Part shown: positions 1 through 7,819 of the stretch, piece after piece
Position numbering within the stretch: position 1 is the stretch's first letter
Layout: every line of letters starts with the position of its first letter
Assembly: GCF_009827395.1 (NCBI RefSeq)
Contig: NZ_WTYX01000001.1
Span: 398,001-462,000, forward strand
Origin: Pontixanthobacter aquaemixtae
GTDB lineage: Bacteria > Pseudomonadota > Alphaproteobacteria > Sphingomonadales > Sphingomonadaceae
Length of the DNA stretch: 64,000 bases
Direction: 5' to 3'
Position numbers and translations under genes: made by a program
Notes under the pieces: model-generated
What the model was told of the DNA's origin: nothing
The model's database searches: none
The model's input: the letters and a program-made list of their open reading frames with translations, nothing else

Positions 1-445
1 GCAGCTCGGCATAAGGCCTTGGATCGACAACCTCATCCTGCGCAGCACCAGCGAAATGGTCCGAAGAGATGTTGCGGATGCAGTTTCCGCTGGTCTGGAT
101 CGCATGCATTTCGACCTTGGCCAGATCGGCCAGAATATCGCCTGCATCTTCCAGCTTGATCCAATTGTACTGGATATTTTGCCGCGTGGTGAAGTGGCCA
201 TAGCCGCGGTCATACTTGTCCGCGATATCAGCCAGCACGTGCATTTGCGTGCTATTGAGTGTCCCATAAGGAATGGCGACGCGCAGCATGTAGGCGTGGA
301 GCTGCAGATAGAGCCCGTTCATCAAGCGCAGCGGCTTGAACTGGTCTTCGCTCAGTTTGCCTTCGAGACGGCGCTGAGCCTGATCGCGAAATTCGGCAAC
401 GCGGGCATCGACCATAGCTTGGTCGTATTGGTCGTACTGGTACAT
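1..445 (-). CDS. Sulfite/nitrite reductase hemoprotein subunit, N-terminal part (runs off window)
   Basis: Reads from an ATG at 445 to the window edge without a stop, giving the first 148 residues of a ferredoxin-like sulfite/nitrite reductase. The segment contains the N-terminal half-domain with LRLMNGLYLQLHAYMLRVAI, a GYGHFTTRQNIQYNW stretch that is diagnostic of the siroheme/Fe4S4 reductase repeat, and QTSGNCIRNISSDHFAG. The family performs six-electron reduction of sulfite to sulfide (or nitrite to ammonia) in the cytoplasm. It lies one base downstream of a DUF2849 gene, which overlaps a siroheme methyltransferase gene; this cofactor-plus-enzyme layout argues for assimilatory sulfite reduction (CysI-like) rather than nitrite reduction. 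The cofactor-binding Cys motifs lie outside the window. Confidence 0.9.
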   Translation of the reverse strand, partial: MYQYDQYDQAMVDARVAEFRDQAQRRLEGKLSEDQFKPLRLMNGLYLQLHAYMLRVAIPYGTLNSTQMHVLADIADKYDRGYGHFTTRQNIQYNWIKLEDAGDILADLAKVEMHAIQTSGNCIRNISSDHFAGAAQDEVVDPRPYAEL

Positions 446-446
446 C

Positions 447-743
447 TTAAATCACCCACTCGCCGATATCGGGATCGGCTGGTTTGAGAGTCAGATCGGG
501 GCGGACGGTCGGGCCAAGCGCGCGCACGCGGTCCTTGATATGCGCGGGGCGCACACCGTTTTCGTCTTTGGTCGCCTCGATCGAATAGGGCACATTGACG
601 CGGCGGGCTGCTTCCTCGCGCGCCATAATTGCACCCGCTTGATCGCCCACATCAACGGCGTTTTCGACATGGAGCGACCAGCTGACACCGTCCCACCAAA
701 CAACCGCGCCGGTCTTCAAATCATTGCCTGTCAGAATAATCAT
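447..743 (-). CDS. DUF2849 family protein of the sulfite reductase operon
   Basis: A 98-residue soluble protein beginning MIILTGNDLKTGAVVWWDG and matching the DUF2849 family, which is regularly found between siroheme synthase and sulfite reductase genes in alphaproteobacteria. No catalytic motif is apparent. Its ATG overlaps the stop of the upstream SUMT gene (ATGA) and its stop is one base before the reductase start, so the three genes should be translated as one unit. A GGAG sequence in the last codons of the SUMT gene serves as ribosome binding site. The function is unknown; the context suggests a role in sulfite reductase assembly or electron transfer (inference). Confidence 0.85.
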   Translation of the reverse strand: MIILTGNDLKTGAVVWWDGVSWSLHVENAVDVGDQAGAIMAREEAARRVNVPYSIEATKDENGVRPAHIKDRVRALGPTVRPDLTLKPADPDIGEWVI

Positions 744-1552
744 TCTTCTACTCCGTCAACCCAGCGGAAGCTGGGATCGCGAACGAGCTCGCGGACGATT
801 TCGGACCGATCCCAGCCTGCGCTGGGATGACGCGACAGGCGCGCTGTTACTTCGCCAATCACGATTAAGGCGGGGCTGACCACCTGCTCACGCTCCACAA
901 GATCGGGCAGAGCGGCAAGCGGCCCGCGCAGCACGCGCATTTCAGCACGAGCGGCGTTCTCTATGATTGCCACGGGCATATCGGGGGTCAGCCCGTCCTC
1001 GATCAGCTTTTCGGCGATCTGCGGTGCGGTTTTGACGCCCATATAGATTACCAACGTACGATTTGGTCCGGCGAGGCCAGCCCAGTTCTGGTCCTTCAGG
1101 CCTTTGCATTGGCCCGCAACGAAGCTGACAACGCTCGCGCTGTCGCGGTGCGTAAGCGCAATCTGCGCAGCGGCCGCCGCGCCATTGGCAGCGCTGATGC
1201 CGGGCACCACTTCGACCGGAACGCCCGCTGCCTGGCAATCTTCCATCTCTTCGCCGCCACGCCCGAAAATGAAAGGATCGCCGCCTTTCAGGCGCACCAC
1301 GTCGTTTCCGGCGCGCGCTTCGCGGATAAGAAGCGCGTTGATCTGGTCTTGCGGCAAAGTGTGCTTTGACCGCTTCTTGGCGACCGAAACCAGCTTCGCA
1401 TCGGGCCGTGCCATTGCAATGATTGCCGGATCGACCAGACCGTCATGCACGATCAAGGTGGCCGATTGCAGCAACCGCGCAGAGCGCAGCGTCAGCAGCT
1501 CCGGATCGCCGGGTCCCGCGCCGACGAGATACACTGTACCGATATTTTCCAT
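740..1552 (-). CDS. cobA: Uroporphyrinogen-III C-methyltransferase (SUMT)
   Basis: SUMT transfers two methyl groups from S-adenosylmethionine to uroporphyrinogen III, giving precorrin-2 for siroheme (and possibly cobalamin). The 270-residue protein has the family's LVGAGPGDPELLTL near residue 6, RLKGGDPFIFGRGGEE around 87-102, VPVEVVPGISAA, and the late IENAARAEMRV. The start at 1552 (MENIGTVYLVGAG) fits the family; an earlier ATG at 1582 would add ten atypical residues. It overlaps DUF2849 by four bases and lies upstream of sulfite reductase, supplying its siroheme. Oddity: the normal family end falls near GEVTARLSR; about 30 further residues are encoded by a palindromic repeat (755-831). 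The dehydrogenase needed for the next siroheme steps is encoded far away at 24796-25569. Confidence 0.93.
   Translation of the reverse strand: MENIGTVYLVGAGPGDPELLTLRSARLLQSATLIVHDGLVDPAIIAMARPDAKLVSVAKKRSKHTLPQDQINALLIREARAGNDVVRLKGGDPFIFGRGGEEMEDCQAAGVPVEVVPGISAANGAAAAAQIALTHRDSASVVSFVAGQCKGLKDQNWAGLAGPNRTLVIYMGVKTAPQIAEKLIEDGLTPDMPVAIIENAARAEMRVLRGPLAALPDLVEREQVVSPALIVIGEVTARLSRHPSAGWDRSEIVRELVRDPSFRWVDGVEE
755..831. repeat. Paired palindromic repeat, family A copy 1, inside cobA 3' end
   Basis: Two ~25 bp arms, 755-779 and 807-831, each contain a hairpin built on CCCAGC...GCTGGG and are inverted relative to each other around a 27 bp spacer. The same arms occur at 15187-15266 and, as one degenerate arm, at 16874-16899. 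This copy is in frame in cobA and encodes its C-terminal RHPSAGWDR ... DPSFRW extension. The final GGAG for the next gene lies just beyond it. Confidence 0.85.
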
Positions 1553-1681
1553 GCGTCCGAAATGGACCCGGGGGCGATCCATCGCCAGCTAGAATGCTTG
1601 TCAGAGCAGGAAGGAAAGTTGTTGAAAGCGGATGTAACCAATGTGGAAGCGGAACTTTCGCGTGTCAGGCAGGCGGATAAA

Positions 1682-2812
1682 TCACAATTTCTTCGGTTTG
1701 TCCTCGACCCGTTGGGCAATCGCCGCAACCAGTTGCTCCATCTGTTCGCTGCTGCGAATGTTGAGATCGCGTTGCGGGAATGGAATTTCGATTTCGCTTT
1801 CCTGAAACAGATCCCAAAGCCGCTTTAGCACTTCTGATTTAATGTTGCCGATCCCGCCTTCAGGATCAGTAATCCAGACCTGGATCACAAAATCGACAGA
1901 GCTATCTCCGTAACCGTCCAGCCAGCAAGTCGGCGGGGGCGACTTGAGCACCCGGTCGCTGTCTTTGGCAGCTTGCAGCATCAGTTTTTCGGCCAGCTTG
2001 ATATCGCAATTATACGAAACCCCGACCGGAATTTGCATTCGCACATTCTTGGATGAATAGGACCAGTTCTCCACCTGATTGACCATCAGGTTTTCGTTTG
2101 GAATCAGATATTCTTTCTGGTCTCGCGTGGTGATTGACACGGCGCGAATGCCGATTTTGCGGATCTGGCCGAACGTCGTTGCACCCGCTTGATCGGCAAC
2201 AGCAATTACGTCCCCCGGTTTGATCGACTTGTCCATCAGCAGGATGATTCCCGCGATCAGATTACCGAAAGTCTTCTGCAGACCGAAACCGATCGCCAAA
2301 CCGAATGCACCGGAAAACACCGCGAGCGCTGTCAGATCAATTCCCAGCAGATCGATGCCTAGGAAGAACGCAGCACCCCAAATTGCGATGGTGGTCAGTT
2401 TTTCCGCCAGTAAACGCTGTGTGTCGTCAAACTTGGTTGCGCGCTTGAGCAAAGAGCCGGAAAGGCGGGTCGCGATCCATGCGAACATGATGACGAGGAA
2501 AATGACGCCGATCACGACCAAGCCGTCCCACAGCGAGATACGCATGTCGCCGACGCTAACGGCCATGGCATCGAGAGTGTCGACCATGCTGCCTACAGTC
2601 TCGCTTTTCTCTGCGACCGCGTCTTTCAGATCCCCCGCCGCATCGATTGCTTCTACCGGCTCCGCTGGTTCGGCCGTGCTCGGCGCGGTACCCTCGGCAG
2701 CGCCTCCTTCACCACCTTCAACGGGTTGCAGAACGACAGTGTCGCCTGCTTGCAGAGTTTCCTCTGCAGGCGCATCTACACTGGCAGGAGGCAAGGTGGT
2801 CCCGGTGGTCAT
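1682..2812 (-). CDS. Small-conductance mechanosensitive ion channel (MscS family)
   Basis: A 376-residue inner-membrane protein. The first ~90 residues are acidic and low-complexity (Glu/Ala/Pro rich, probably periplasmic), followed by hydrophobic segments at about 97-117, 138-157 and a Gly/Ala-rich pore helix at about 161-192 containing SGAFGLAIGFGLQKTFGNLI. The MscS beta domain follows (KPGDVIAV ... RDQKEYLIPNENLM) and then the cytoplasmic vestibule. Such channels open on hypo-osmotic shock to release small solutes. Start chosen at 2812, where ATG overlaps the stop of metC (ATGA); the longer frame to 2932 lies inside metC. It is last in the sseA-metC-mscS operon. The N-terminal extension is longer than in E. 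coli MscS. Confidence 0.9.
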   Translation of the reverse strand: MTTGTTLPPASVDAPAEETLQAGDTVVLQPVEGGEGGAAEGTAPSTAEPAEPVEAIDAAGDLKDAVAEKSETVGSMVDTLDAMAVSVGDMRISLWDGLVVIGVIFLVIMFAWIATRLSGSLLKRATKFDDTQRLLAEKLTTIAIWGAAFFLGIDLLGIDLTALAVFSGAFGLAIGFGLQKTFGNLIAGIILLMDKSIKPGDVIAVADQAGATTFGQIRKIGIRAVSITTRDQKEYLIPNENLMVNQVENWSYSSKNVRMQIPVGVSYNCDIKLAEKLMLQAAKDSDRVLKSPPPTCWLDGYGDSSVDFVIQVWITDPEGGIGNIKSEVLKRLWDLFQESEIEIPFPQRDLNIRSSEQMEQLVAAIAQRVEDKPKKL

Positions 2813-4017
2813 GAATTCTCCATTGCCGCAAAGCCGTTTTCCAGATCTTCGATCAAATCGGCGGCGTGTTCCAGCCCTACCGATAGGCGAATGCCCAGAT
2901 GTTCGCCAGTGCCCCATTGGACGGGCGGCCAAGTCGATGCGGTGCGGATATGTCCGGGGTCGAACGGCAAGGCCAGACTTTCAAACCCGCCCCAGCTATA
3001 GCCGATACCGAACAGGTCGAGCGCGTCCACGAAGCGTGCTCTTGCCGCCTTGTCGGCATCGCGCAGAACAAAGCTGAACAAACCGCAGCCGCCGGTGAAA
3101 TCGCGTTGCCACACTTCGTGGCCGCGTGTTCCCGGCAGCATAGGGCACAGCACGTGTGAAACTTCCTTTCGGTCTTGCAGCCACCGCGCGATCTGCAAGG
3201 CGCTTTGCGAAGATCGCTCAAGCCGCAGCGCCATCGTTGGAAGTCCGCGCATGACCAGCGCCGCATCATCGGGCGAAACCACATGCCCAAGTTGCTGCGC
3301 GGTCCGGCGCAACCTGCGGTAATATCGCTCTGCGGCAGAGGCGCTGCCCATCATTACATCGGAATGTCCGCCGACATGTTTGGTCAGCGCCATGATGGAT
3401 ATATCGCAGCCGTGCTCCAGAGCCGCAAAACCGAGTGAACTGGCCCAAGTATTGTCGATCAGGCTGACCGCGCCCTTCTCTCGCGCTAGCCGGGCAAGGG
3501 TGGGAATATCGCATAGCTCCATCGTCAAGCTGCCCGGATTTTCGAGCATAACCGCCTTTGTCCGGTCGCAGAATTTGCTGCGATAATCATCGAGATCGAG
3601 CGGATTGAAGAAACGCGTTTCGACGCCCATTTGCTTGAACAATCCGTTCGCCATGCCGCGCGTCGGATCGTAGATATTGTCGGCCATCAACAAGACATCG
3701 CCCGCTTTCAAAACCGAAAAAAGCGCGCCGGCAAGTGCCGCGGTGCCGCTGGGGTAGAGGACCGTGCCGAACGCGCCCGGTTCCAACTTGGTCAGCGCGT
3801 CGCAAAGCGCCCACTGCGTCGGCGAGCCGCGCCGCCCGTAAAAGAACCGGCCATCCTCGTTGGTCGATTTGCCGGCTTCGAGCGCGGCAACGTCGCTATA
3901 GAGATGCGTGCTCCCGCGCCAGATAGGTGGATTGACCACTTGTCCGGTCCACTCTTCTTTGCGTCCGGCAGTCGTAACGCGCGTTTCGCGATGGTAGTTT
4001 GGATTGTCTTTTGACAT
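2809..4017 (-). CDS. metC: Cystathionine beta-lyase, PLP-dependent
   Basis: A 402-residue Cys/Met metabolism PLP enzyme. Recognisable are RRGSPTQWALCDAL, the cofactor-contacting YPSGTAALAGAL, DNTWASSLGF and the Schiff-base lysine in IMALTKHVGGHSDVMMG. The family cleaves cystathionine to homocysteine, pyruvate and ammonia in methionine synthesis; MetC and MetB-type enzymes are closely related, and the GRRGSPT/GGFESL pattern favours the beta-lyase. Start set at ATG 4017 (MSKDNPNYHRETR), only two bases after the sseA stop. Its stop overlaps the mscS start. Together with sseA, which handles mercaptopyruvate sulfur, this suggests a sulfur amino acid transcription unit. Confidence 0.9.
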   Translation of the reverse strand: MSKDNPNYHRETRVTTAGRKEEWTGQVVNPPIWRGSTHLYSDVAALEAGKSTNEDGRFFYGRRGSPTQWALCDALTKLEPGAFGTVLYPSGTAALAGALFSVLKAGDVLLMADNIYDPTRGMANGLFKQMGVETRFFNPLDLDDYRSKFCDRTKAVMLENPGSLTMELCDIPTLARLAREKGAVSLIDNTWASSLGFAALEHGCDISIMALTKHVGGHSDVMMGSASAAERYYRRLRRTAQQLGHVVSPDDAALVMRGLPTMALRLERSSQSALQIARWLQDRKEVSHVLCPMLPGTRGHEVWQRDFTGGCGLFSFVLRDADKAARARFVDALDLFGIGYSWGGFESLALPFDPGHIRTASTWPPVQWGTGEHLGIRLSVGLEHAADLIEDLENGFAAMENS

Positions 4018-4019
4018 AG

Positions 4020-4868
4020 TCAGCGCGCGTATCCTGTTTCCTTTGGGGTGTCTGGATCGGCACCCCACTCGCTCCAGCTCCCATCATATAGCGCGGTTTG
4101 CTCATGGCCCAGTAGATCGAGAGCAAAGAGCAAAACGGCGGCAGTCATGCCGCTGCCACAACTGGCGGTGATCGGCCGGTTCAGGTCGATGCCGGCTTCG
4201 TCGAACAAGGCGCGCATTTCGGATTCCGTCTTGAATGTACCATCGGGCCTAAGCAACCGCGCGAAATGCAGATGGCGTGATCCGGGAATATGGCCGCCGG
4301 GTAGGCCGTGCACGCTATCCTCGCTTTCGCCCGAAAATCGGTCTTCGTCGCGCGCATCGACAAGCTGTTCTTGCCGTGACGCGCAATTGGTCAGGACGCT
4401 CGCCTTGTCTCGAATCCGCGACAGGTTGGCGGAGAAGGCAACATGCGTAGAGGTGCTGCACTTCGTTTCACCGGCTTCCATCGGGCGGCCCTCCGCCCGC
4501 CATTTGGCCAAACCGCCATCGAGAACCGCGACATTGCCAAACCCAAACATCGTGAAGATGAAAAAAGCGCGGGCTGAACTGCGCAAGGCGCTGTCATCAT
4601 AGAGCACGACGCGGTGGTTTGGCGTGATACCCAATTGCTGAAGCCTCAACCCGAACTGCTCGGGTGAAGGTAGCGCCGATGGTACAGCCGAAGATTGGTC
4701 TGTCAGCGTCGGGAGATCCAAATACCGGGCATCGGCAATATGCTCGACGAGAAATTCGTCCGCGGCACTGCGCGCGGCAGAGGGCAAATGCCCGGACGCA
4801 TCGAGTATTACCAGATCATCCGCAGCAAGCTGCTTGTGTAAATCTTGCGTCGAAACCAGTTTGTCCAT
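4020..4868 (-). CDS. sseA: 3-mercaptopyruvate sulfurtransferase
   Basis: A 282-residue protein of two rhodanese domains. The N-terminal inactive domain includes YDDSALRSSARAFFIFTMFG and LDGGLAKW; the C-terminal active domain has the loop CGSGMTA with the catalytic Cys at residue 237. The CGSG[VM]T loop distinguishes mercaptopyruvate sulfurtransferases from thiosulfate:cyanide sulfurtransferases (CRKGVT). The enzyme moves sulfur from 3-mercaptopyruvate to acceptors such as thioredoxin or cyanide, in the cytoplasm. First gene of the sseA-metC-mscS cluster, with a two-base gap to metC. Confidence 0.92.
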   Translation of the reverse strand: MDKLVSTQDLHKQLAADDLVILDASGHLPSAARSAADEFLVEHIADARYLDLPTLTDQSSAVPSALPSPEQFGLRLQQLGITPNHRVVLYDDSALRSSARAFFIFTMFGFGNVAVLDGGLAKWRAEGRPMEAGETKCSTSTHVAFSANLSRIRDKASVLTNCASRQEQLVDARDEDRFSGESEDSVHGLPGGHIPGSRHLHFARLLRPDGTFKTESEMRALFDEAGIDLNRPITASCGSGMTAAVLLFALDLLGHEQTALYDGSWSEWGADPDTPKETGYAR

Positions 4869-4895
4869 CCGCGATGCGTAGCGCCGCGCAGAGTG

Positions 4896-6152
4896 TCAGT
4901 CGAGAGCGCGAAGGCTGATCGCGCGATAGGTCTGGGCCATTTCGTCTAGGCGGAATGGTTGCAGGCGGTCCGCATTCGTTTGCGACCTTGTACCGACCAC
5001 GAATGTCCGAATGATCGGGTCGAGACCGGCAGCTTCTATCCGGATGCGCAGCAAGGGAACGTAAAGCTGTGCATTGCGCTGAGGAATAAGCTGGATCGAT
5101 CCAACCGGCATTGTCGCATTGAGTTTTGCTTCATGCGTTTCGCGCGCCGGGATTTCGGGAACGAATGTGACATAGTCGAGATAGGTTGCCTCGCTCGCAA
5201 CCTGCTCGTTCACTGGCTTTCTTCCATGCGCGGTGATGATATCTGCCTTGATCGACAGGTCTTTGATTGGCTCCCCGCCGCGATTGACCAGATCGAGTTG
5301 GTAAGACAGTTGGACATTCATCAGGCTGCGGCTGAGCGATATTGCCTGCGCCCTGATCTGGATATTGGCATTTGCTTTGGCCGGAACCGGCTCTGGGCGG
5401 GTTTTCGTTTCCGGTGGCGCAACCGTTTCGGCAACAGGCTGTGCCGATGCGCTTGGGTCGAAAGAGGCATCGTCGGCATCGGGAGTTTCGCGAACCCACT
5501 TGGTCGGCGCCTCGATCTGCGGGACGCCTGCCGCAACCGGCTGTCGCCTGCGCCAGAACACCATTGCCCCGCCGATCAGAACGATGAATCCGGTCAAGAG
5601 CGCCAGCCACATCACATACCCCGAGGAACTGCTGTCTGCACTATCGGCTGCGCCGCTTTGCGCCTGAACCGGACCTACGCCTGTCGGCAAACTCGCTTGC
5701 CCGGTGGGTAGCAAGTCGGTGGCCGAAGACGATGTGTCATCCTGAATCTGTGACGGTGTCAGGGAATCGGTTGCGACCGCGCCGGGTACGGTTGGAGCCT
5801 GGCTTGAAAGCGAAGGTTGCTGTTGCGGCCTACGCGCTGCGCTTTCAGTCGCCGACGGGACAGGTGCCGGCCGCGCGCTCGATGTCTGGGAGGGTGTTGG
5901 CGTGGCTGTTGGCCGGGGCGTTTGCGTTGATGCCGGAGCCGGGCTGGGTGTCGGCGTTGGAATAACGCGCGGAGCGACTGGAACTGCGCCTTCGGTGTCG
6001 ACCGGGCCTTGCACCCGCGGAGACGGCGTCGGCGTTGGCGCTGGGGGCAACTGAAAATCGCGCACCGAACCGGGATTCGGGCTGGCGGGCAGCGCGGTTG
6101 CCATTGCAAACAGCGACGCAGAGGTCAGATATAAGGCGGTTTTGGTGCTCAT
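4896..6152 (-). CDS. Secreted/membrane-anchored Pro-Thr-rich protein of unknown function
   Basis: A 418-residue protein without a recognised family. Residues 1-22 form a signal peptide (TALYLTSASLFAMATALPAS). Residues 35-150 are a low-complexity linker dominated by PTPTPSP-type repeats, Ser and Gln. A single transmembrane helix lies at about 180-200 (VMWLALLTGFIVLIGGAMVFW) followed by WRRRQ, so the C-terminal ~215 residues would be cytoplasmic if the linker is outside. The C-terminal region looks like an all-beta domain (LSYQLDLVNRGGEPIKDLSI, a BatD/CARDB-like pattern). Start chosen at 6152 because the signal peptide begins there; an ATG at 6245 would add a non-signal-like stretch and overlap queF leader sequence. 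Function unknown. Confidence 0.75.
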   Translation of the reverse strand: MSTKTALYLTSASLFAMATALPASPNPGSVRDFQLPPAPTPTPSPRVQGPVDTEGAVPVAPRVIPTPTPSPAPASTQTPRPTATPTPSQTSSARPAPVPSATESAARRPQQQPSLSSQAPTVPGAVATDSLTPSQIQDDTSSSATDLLPTGQASLPTGVGPVQAQSGAADSADSSSSGYVMWLALLTGFIVLIGGAMVFWRRRQPVAAGVPQIEAPTKWVRETPDADDASFDPSASAQPVAETVAPPETKTRPEPVPAKANANIQIRAQAISLSRSLMNVQLSYQLDLVNRGGEPIKDLSIKADIITAHGRKPVNEQVASEATYLDYVTFVPEIPARETHEAKLNATMPVGSIQLIPQRNAQLYVPLLRIRIEAAGLDPIIRTFVVGTRSQTNADRLQPFRLDEMAQTYRAISLRALD

Positions 6153-6272
6153 ATTCACGGGTATATGGGGTACAACAGATCGCTCCAGACAGCGCGGCGC
6201 TGAATAGGGACTGAATTCGCGATATACCACAGGTGACTTGTGCATGCGCGTCGATCACGGCATCAGCGCGGC

Positions 6273-6752
6273 ATGAGTGACACAGTTTCCAACGAATCCG
6301 GCGGCAACGGTCCGCAATTTCTGGGCCAACAAACACCGCTACCTTCATCGCCCGAAGAGGCGGTTCTCGATTACGTGCCCAATCCGCGTGCTGGTGCGCT
6401 TTATCTCACGCGCTTTGCGGCGCCCGAATTTACGTCGCTGTGCCCCGTAACCGGCCAACCCGATTTCGCGCATCTGGTTATTGATTACGCGCCGGGCGAG
6501 ACGATCGTGGAATCAAAAAGCCTCAAACTGTTTCTCGGCAGCTTCCGCAATTATAACGGTTTTCACGAAGATGTGACGGTGGGAATCGGGCAGCGATTGG
6601 CCGAAGAGATGAGGCCGCTCTGGCTGCGGATCGGGGGCTATTGGTATCCGCGCGGTGGCATTCCGATCGATGTGTTCTGGCAAACCGGCGCGCCGCCGGA
6701 AGGGCTGTGGGTTCCCGATCAGGGCGTGCAGGCCTATCGCGGGCGCGGGTAA
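6273..6752 (+). CDS. queF: NADPH-dependent 7-cyano-7-deazaguanine reductase
   Basis: QueF reduces preQ0 to preQ1 in queuosine tRNA modification. The 159-residue length fits the short, single-domain QueF type. [14 protein letters not shown] carries the nucleophilic Cys57 and the general-acid Asp64, followed by [14 protein letters not shown], the family's NADPH/substrate loop. Start chosen at ATG 6273 ([10 protein letters not shown]); the upstream in-frame ATG at 6240 adds only non-conserved residues. Transcribed divergently from the Pro-rich membrane protein. No preQ1 riboswitch was recognised in the 120 bp upstream. Confidence 0.95.
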   Translation: MSDTVSNESGGNGPQFLGQQTPLPSSPEEAVLDYVPNPRAGALYLTRFAAPEFTSLCPVTGQPDFAHLVIDYAPGETIVESKSLKLFLGSFRNYNGFHEDVTVGIGQRLAEEMRPLWLRIGGYWYPRGGIPIDVFWQTGAPPEGLWVPDQGVQAYRGRG

Positions 6753-6764
6753 GCCACCCTCCGA

Positions 6765-7556
6765 TTATTTTTTGACTCGCCAATCGCGGGCGTAAGTCGA
6801 CTCTTCGTGATATTTACGCTGCTTCGCAGCGGCTTGTTCGGCCAGCTCATCTGGCGTTGAAGCGCGCGCATTGGTCTGTTTGAGCAAAGCGTCGCGCTTT
6901 ATCGGGATGCATTGCGCAATCGGCGTACCTGCGGGAAGGAAGTGGTCACCAATCGGGCCGGACCAGACGAAGGGGATATTGACCGTGGTATCGAAGCGGT
7001 CGCAGTCCACCATCCCGCTAAAGCACGTAAAGGGCAGCTCGGGCCGGCTAAGCGGCTGAGAGAACAGCACCGAGTAACCCTCAGGCACTTTGATCCGCCA
7101 CGGATTGATGAATTTTAGCGGCATTGTGCTTTCAAACGGAGGGTTCGGCGCGCCAATCTGGGCGGGATGATGTTGCTCAATCGGTTGGAAGGGAACATCG
7201 GGTGCCCAGCCCATCTGGATCGAAACACGGTCTTCCGGAATACGCAATTGCACATCGAACGGCAGCGGGATCATATAACCGAGCGAGAATGTGTCGGTGA
7301 CGGGAAGGCAGGCCTTCACCGTCAATCCGGGCAAGCCATGCGCGTCTTTTATTCCCATTTCGCGATCAAGCTGCTTGAACCATTCGGGCGCTGACCGGAT
7401 CGACCGTTCCGGTGCGGGAATCTTCCCTAGCAGGGCAGGGTCGCAGAGAAATTCCATCGTGTCGTCAGGCGCGGGACCGGTTGCCTCTGGCGGAGTTGCT
7501 TGCGCAGGCGTCTTGTCAGGCTGCGTGAATCCGAAGCTGACTTTGAAATCTGACAT
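6765..7556 (-). CDS. Conserved hypothetical protein (possibly DUF6065)
   Basis: A 263-residue soluble protein. It starts with ~30 Pro/Ala-rich residues, then MEFLCDPALLGKIPAPERS, APEWFKQLDREMG, TVKACLPVTDTFSLGYMIPL and a C-terminal half with many aromatic residues and PFVWSGPIGDHFLPAGTPIAQCIPIKRD. This order (a substrate-like pocket with CLPVTD and GYMIPLP) recalls the DUF6065 group, but the assignment is from memory of pattern only. The C-terminal 40 residues are charged and probably helical. Start ATG at 7556 has GGGAG eight bases upstream. Convergent with queF, gap 12 bases. No function can be stated. Confidence 0.6.
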   Translation of the reverse strand: MSDFKVSFGFTQPDKTPAQATPPEATGPAPDDTMEFLCDPALLGKIPAPERSIRSAPEWFKQLDREMGIKDAHGLPGLTVKACLPVTDTFSLGYMIPLPFDVQLRIPEDRVSIQMGWAPDVPFQPIEQHHPAQIGAPNPPFESTMPLKFINPWRIKVPEGYSVLFSQPLSRPELPFTCFSGMVDCDRFDTTVNIPFVWSGPIGDHFLPAGTPIAQCIPIKRDALLKQTNARASTPDELAEQAAAKQRKYHEESTYARDWRVKK

Positions 7557-7690
7557 CGCGCACTCCCAATTGCCGAGCCGCCGCGATGTCGGAAAATCAC
7601 GATGCTTGCAATAGAGGCATTCGGATCATGGTCGCGGCATCCAGAACGCGACCGCCGGGTGACTAGCGCACTAGGAAAAAGAAGTTTCGA

Positions 7691-7766
7691 TGGTGCCGGC
7701 TGCAGGAGTCGAACCCGCGGCCTGATGATTACAAATCAACTGCTCTACCAACTGAGCTAAGCCGGC
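7691..7766 (-). tRNA. tRNA-Thr (anticodon UGU)
   Basis: On the minus strand a 76-base cloverleaf begins GCCGGCTTAGCTCAGTTGG and ends with encoded CCA. The seven-base acceptor arms GCCGGCT and AGCCGGC pair fully; the anticodon loop is TTTGTAA, giving UGU, which reads ACA threonine codons. The T arm has GGTTCGACTCC. A T-rich run (TTCTTTTT) lies about 12 bases past the 3' end and may terminate it. Confidence 0.95.
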
Positions 7767-7819
7767 CCATCTACAGCAATCACGCGGTCGGTCCGTCGGA
7801 TTGCGGAGCGCCCTTTGGC

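Noticed and set aside
2220-3077. 285-codon plus-strand frame across mscS/metC
   Set aside because: Ser/Pro/Arg-rich low-complexity translation typical of an antisense shadow; both genes on the minus strand are well supported.
6153-6272. preQ1 riboswitch upstream of queF
   Set aside because: No preQ1-I or preQ1-II pseudoknot pattern could be drawn in the 120 bp leader.
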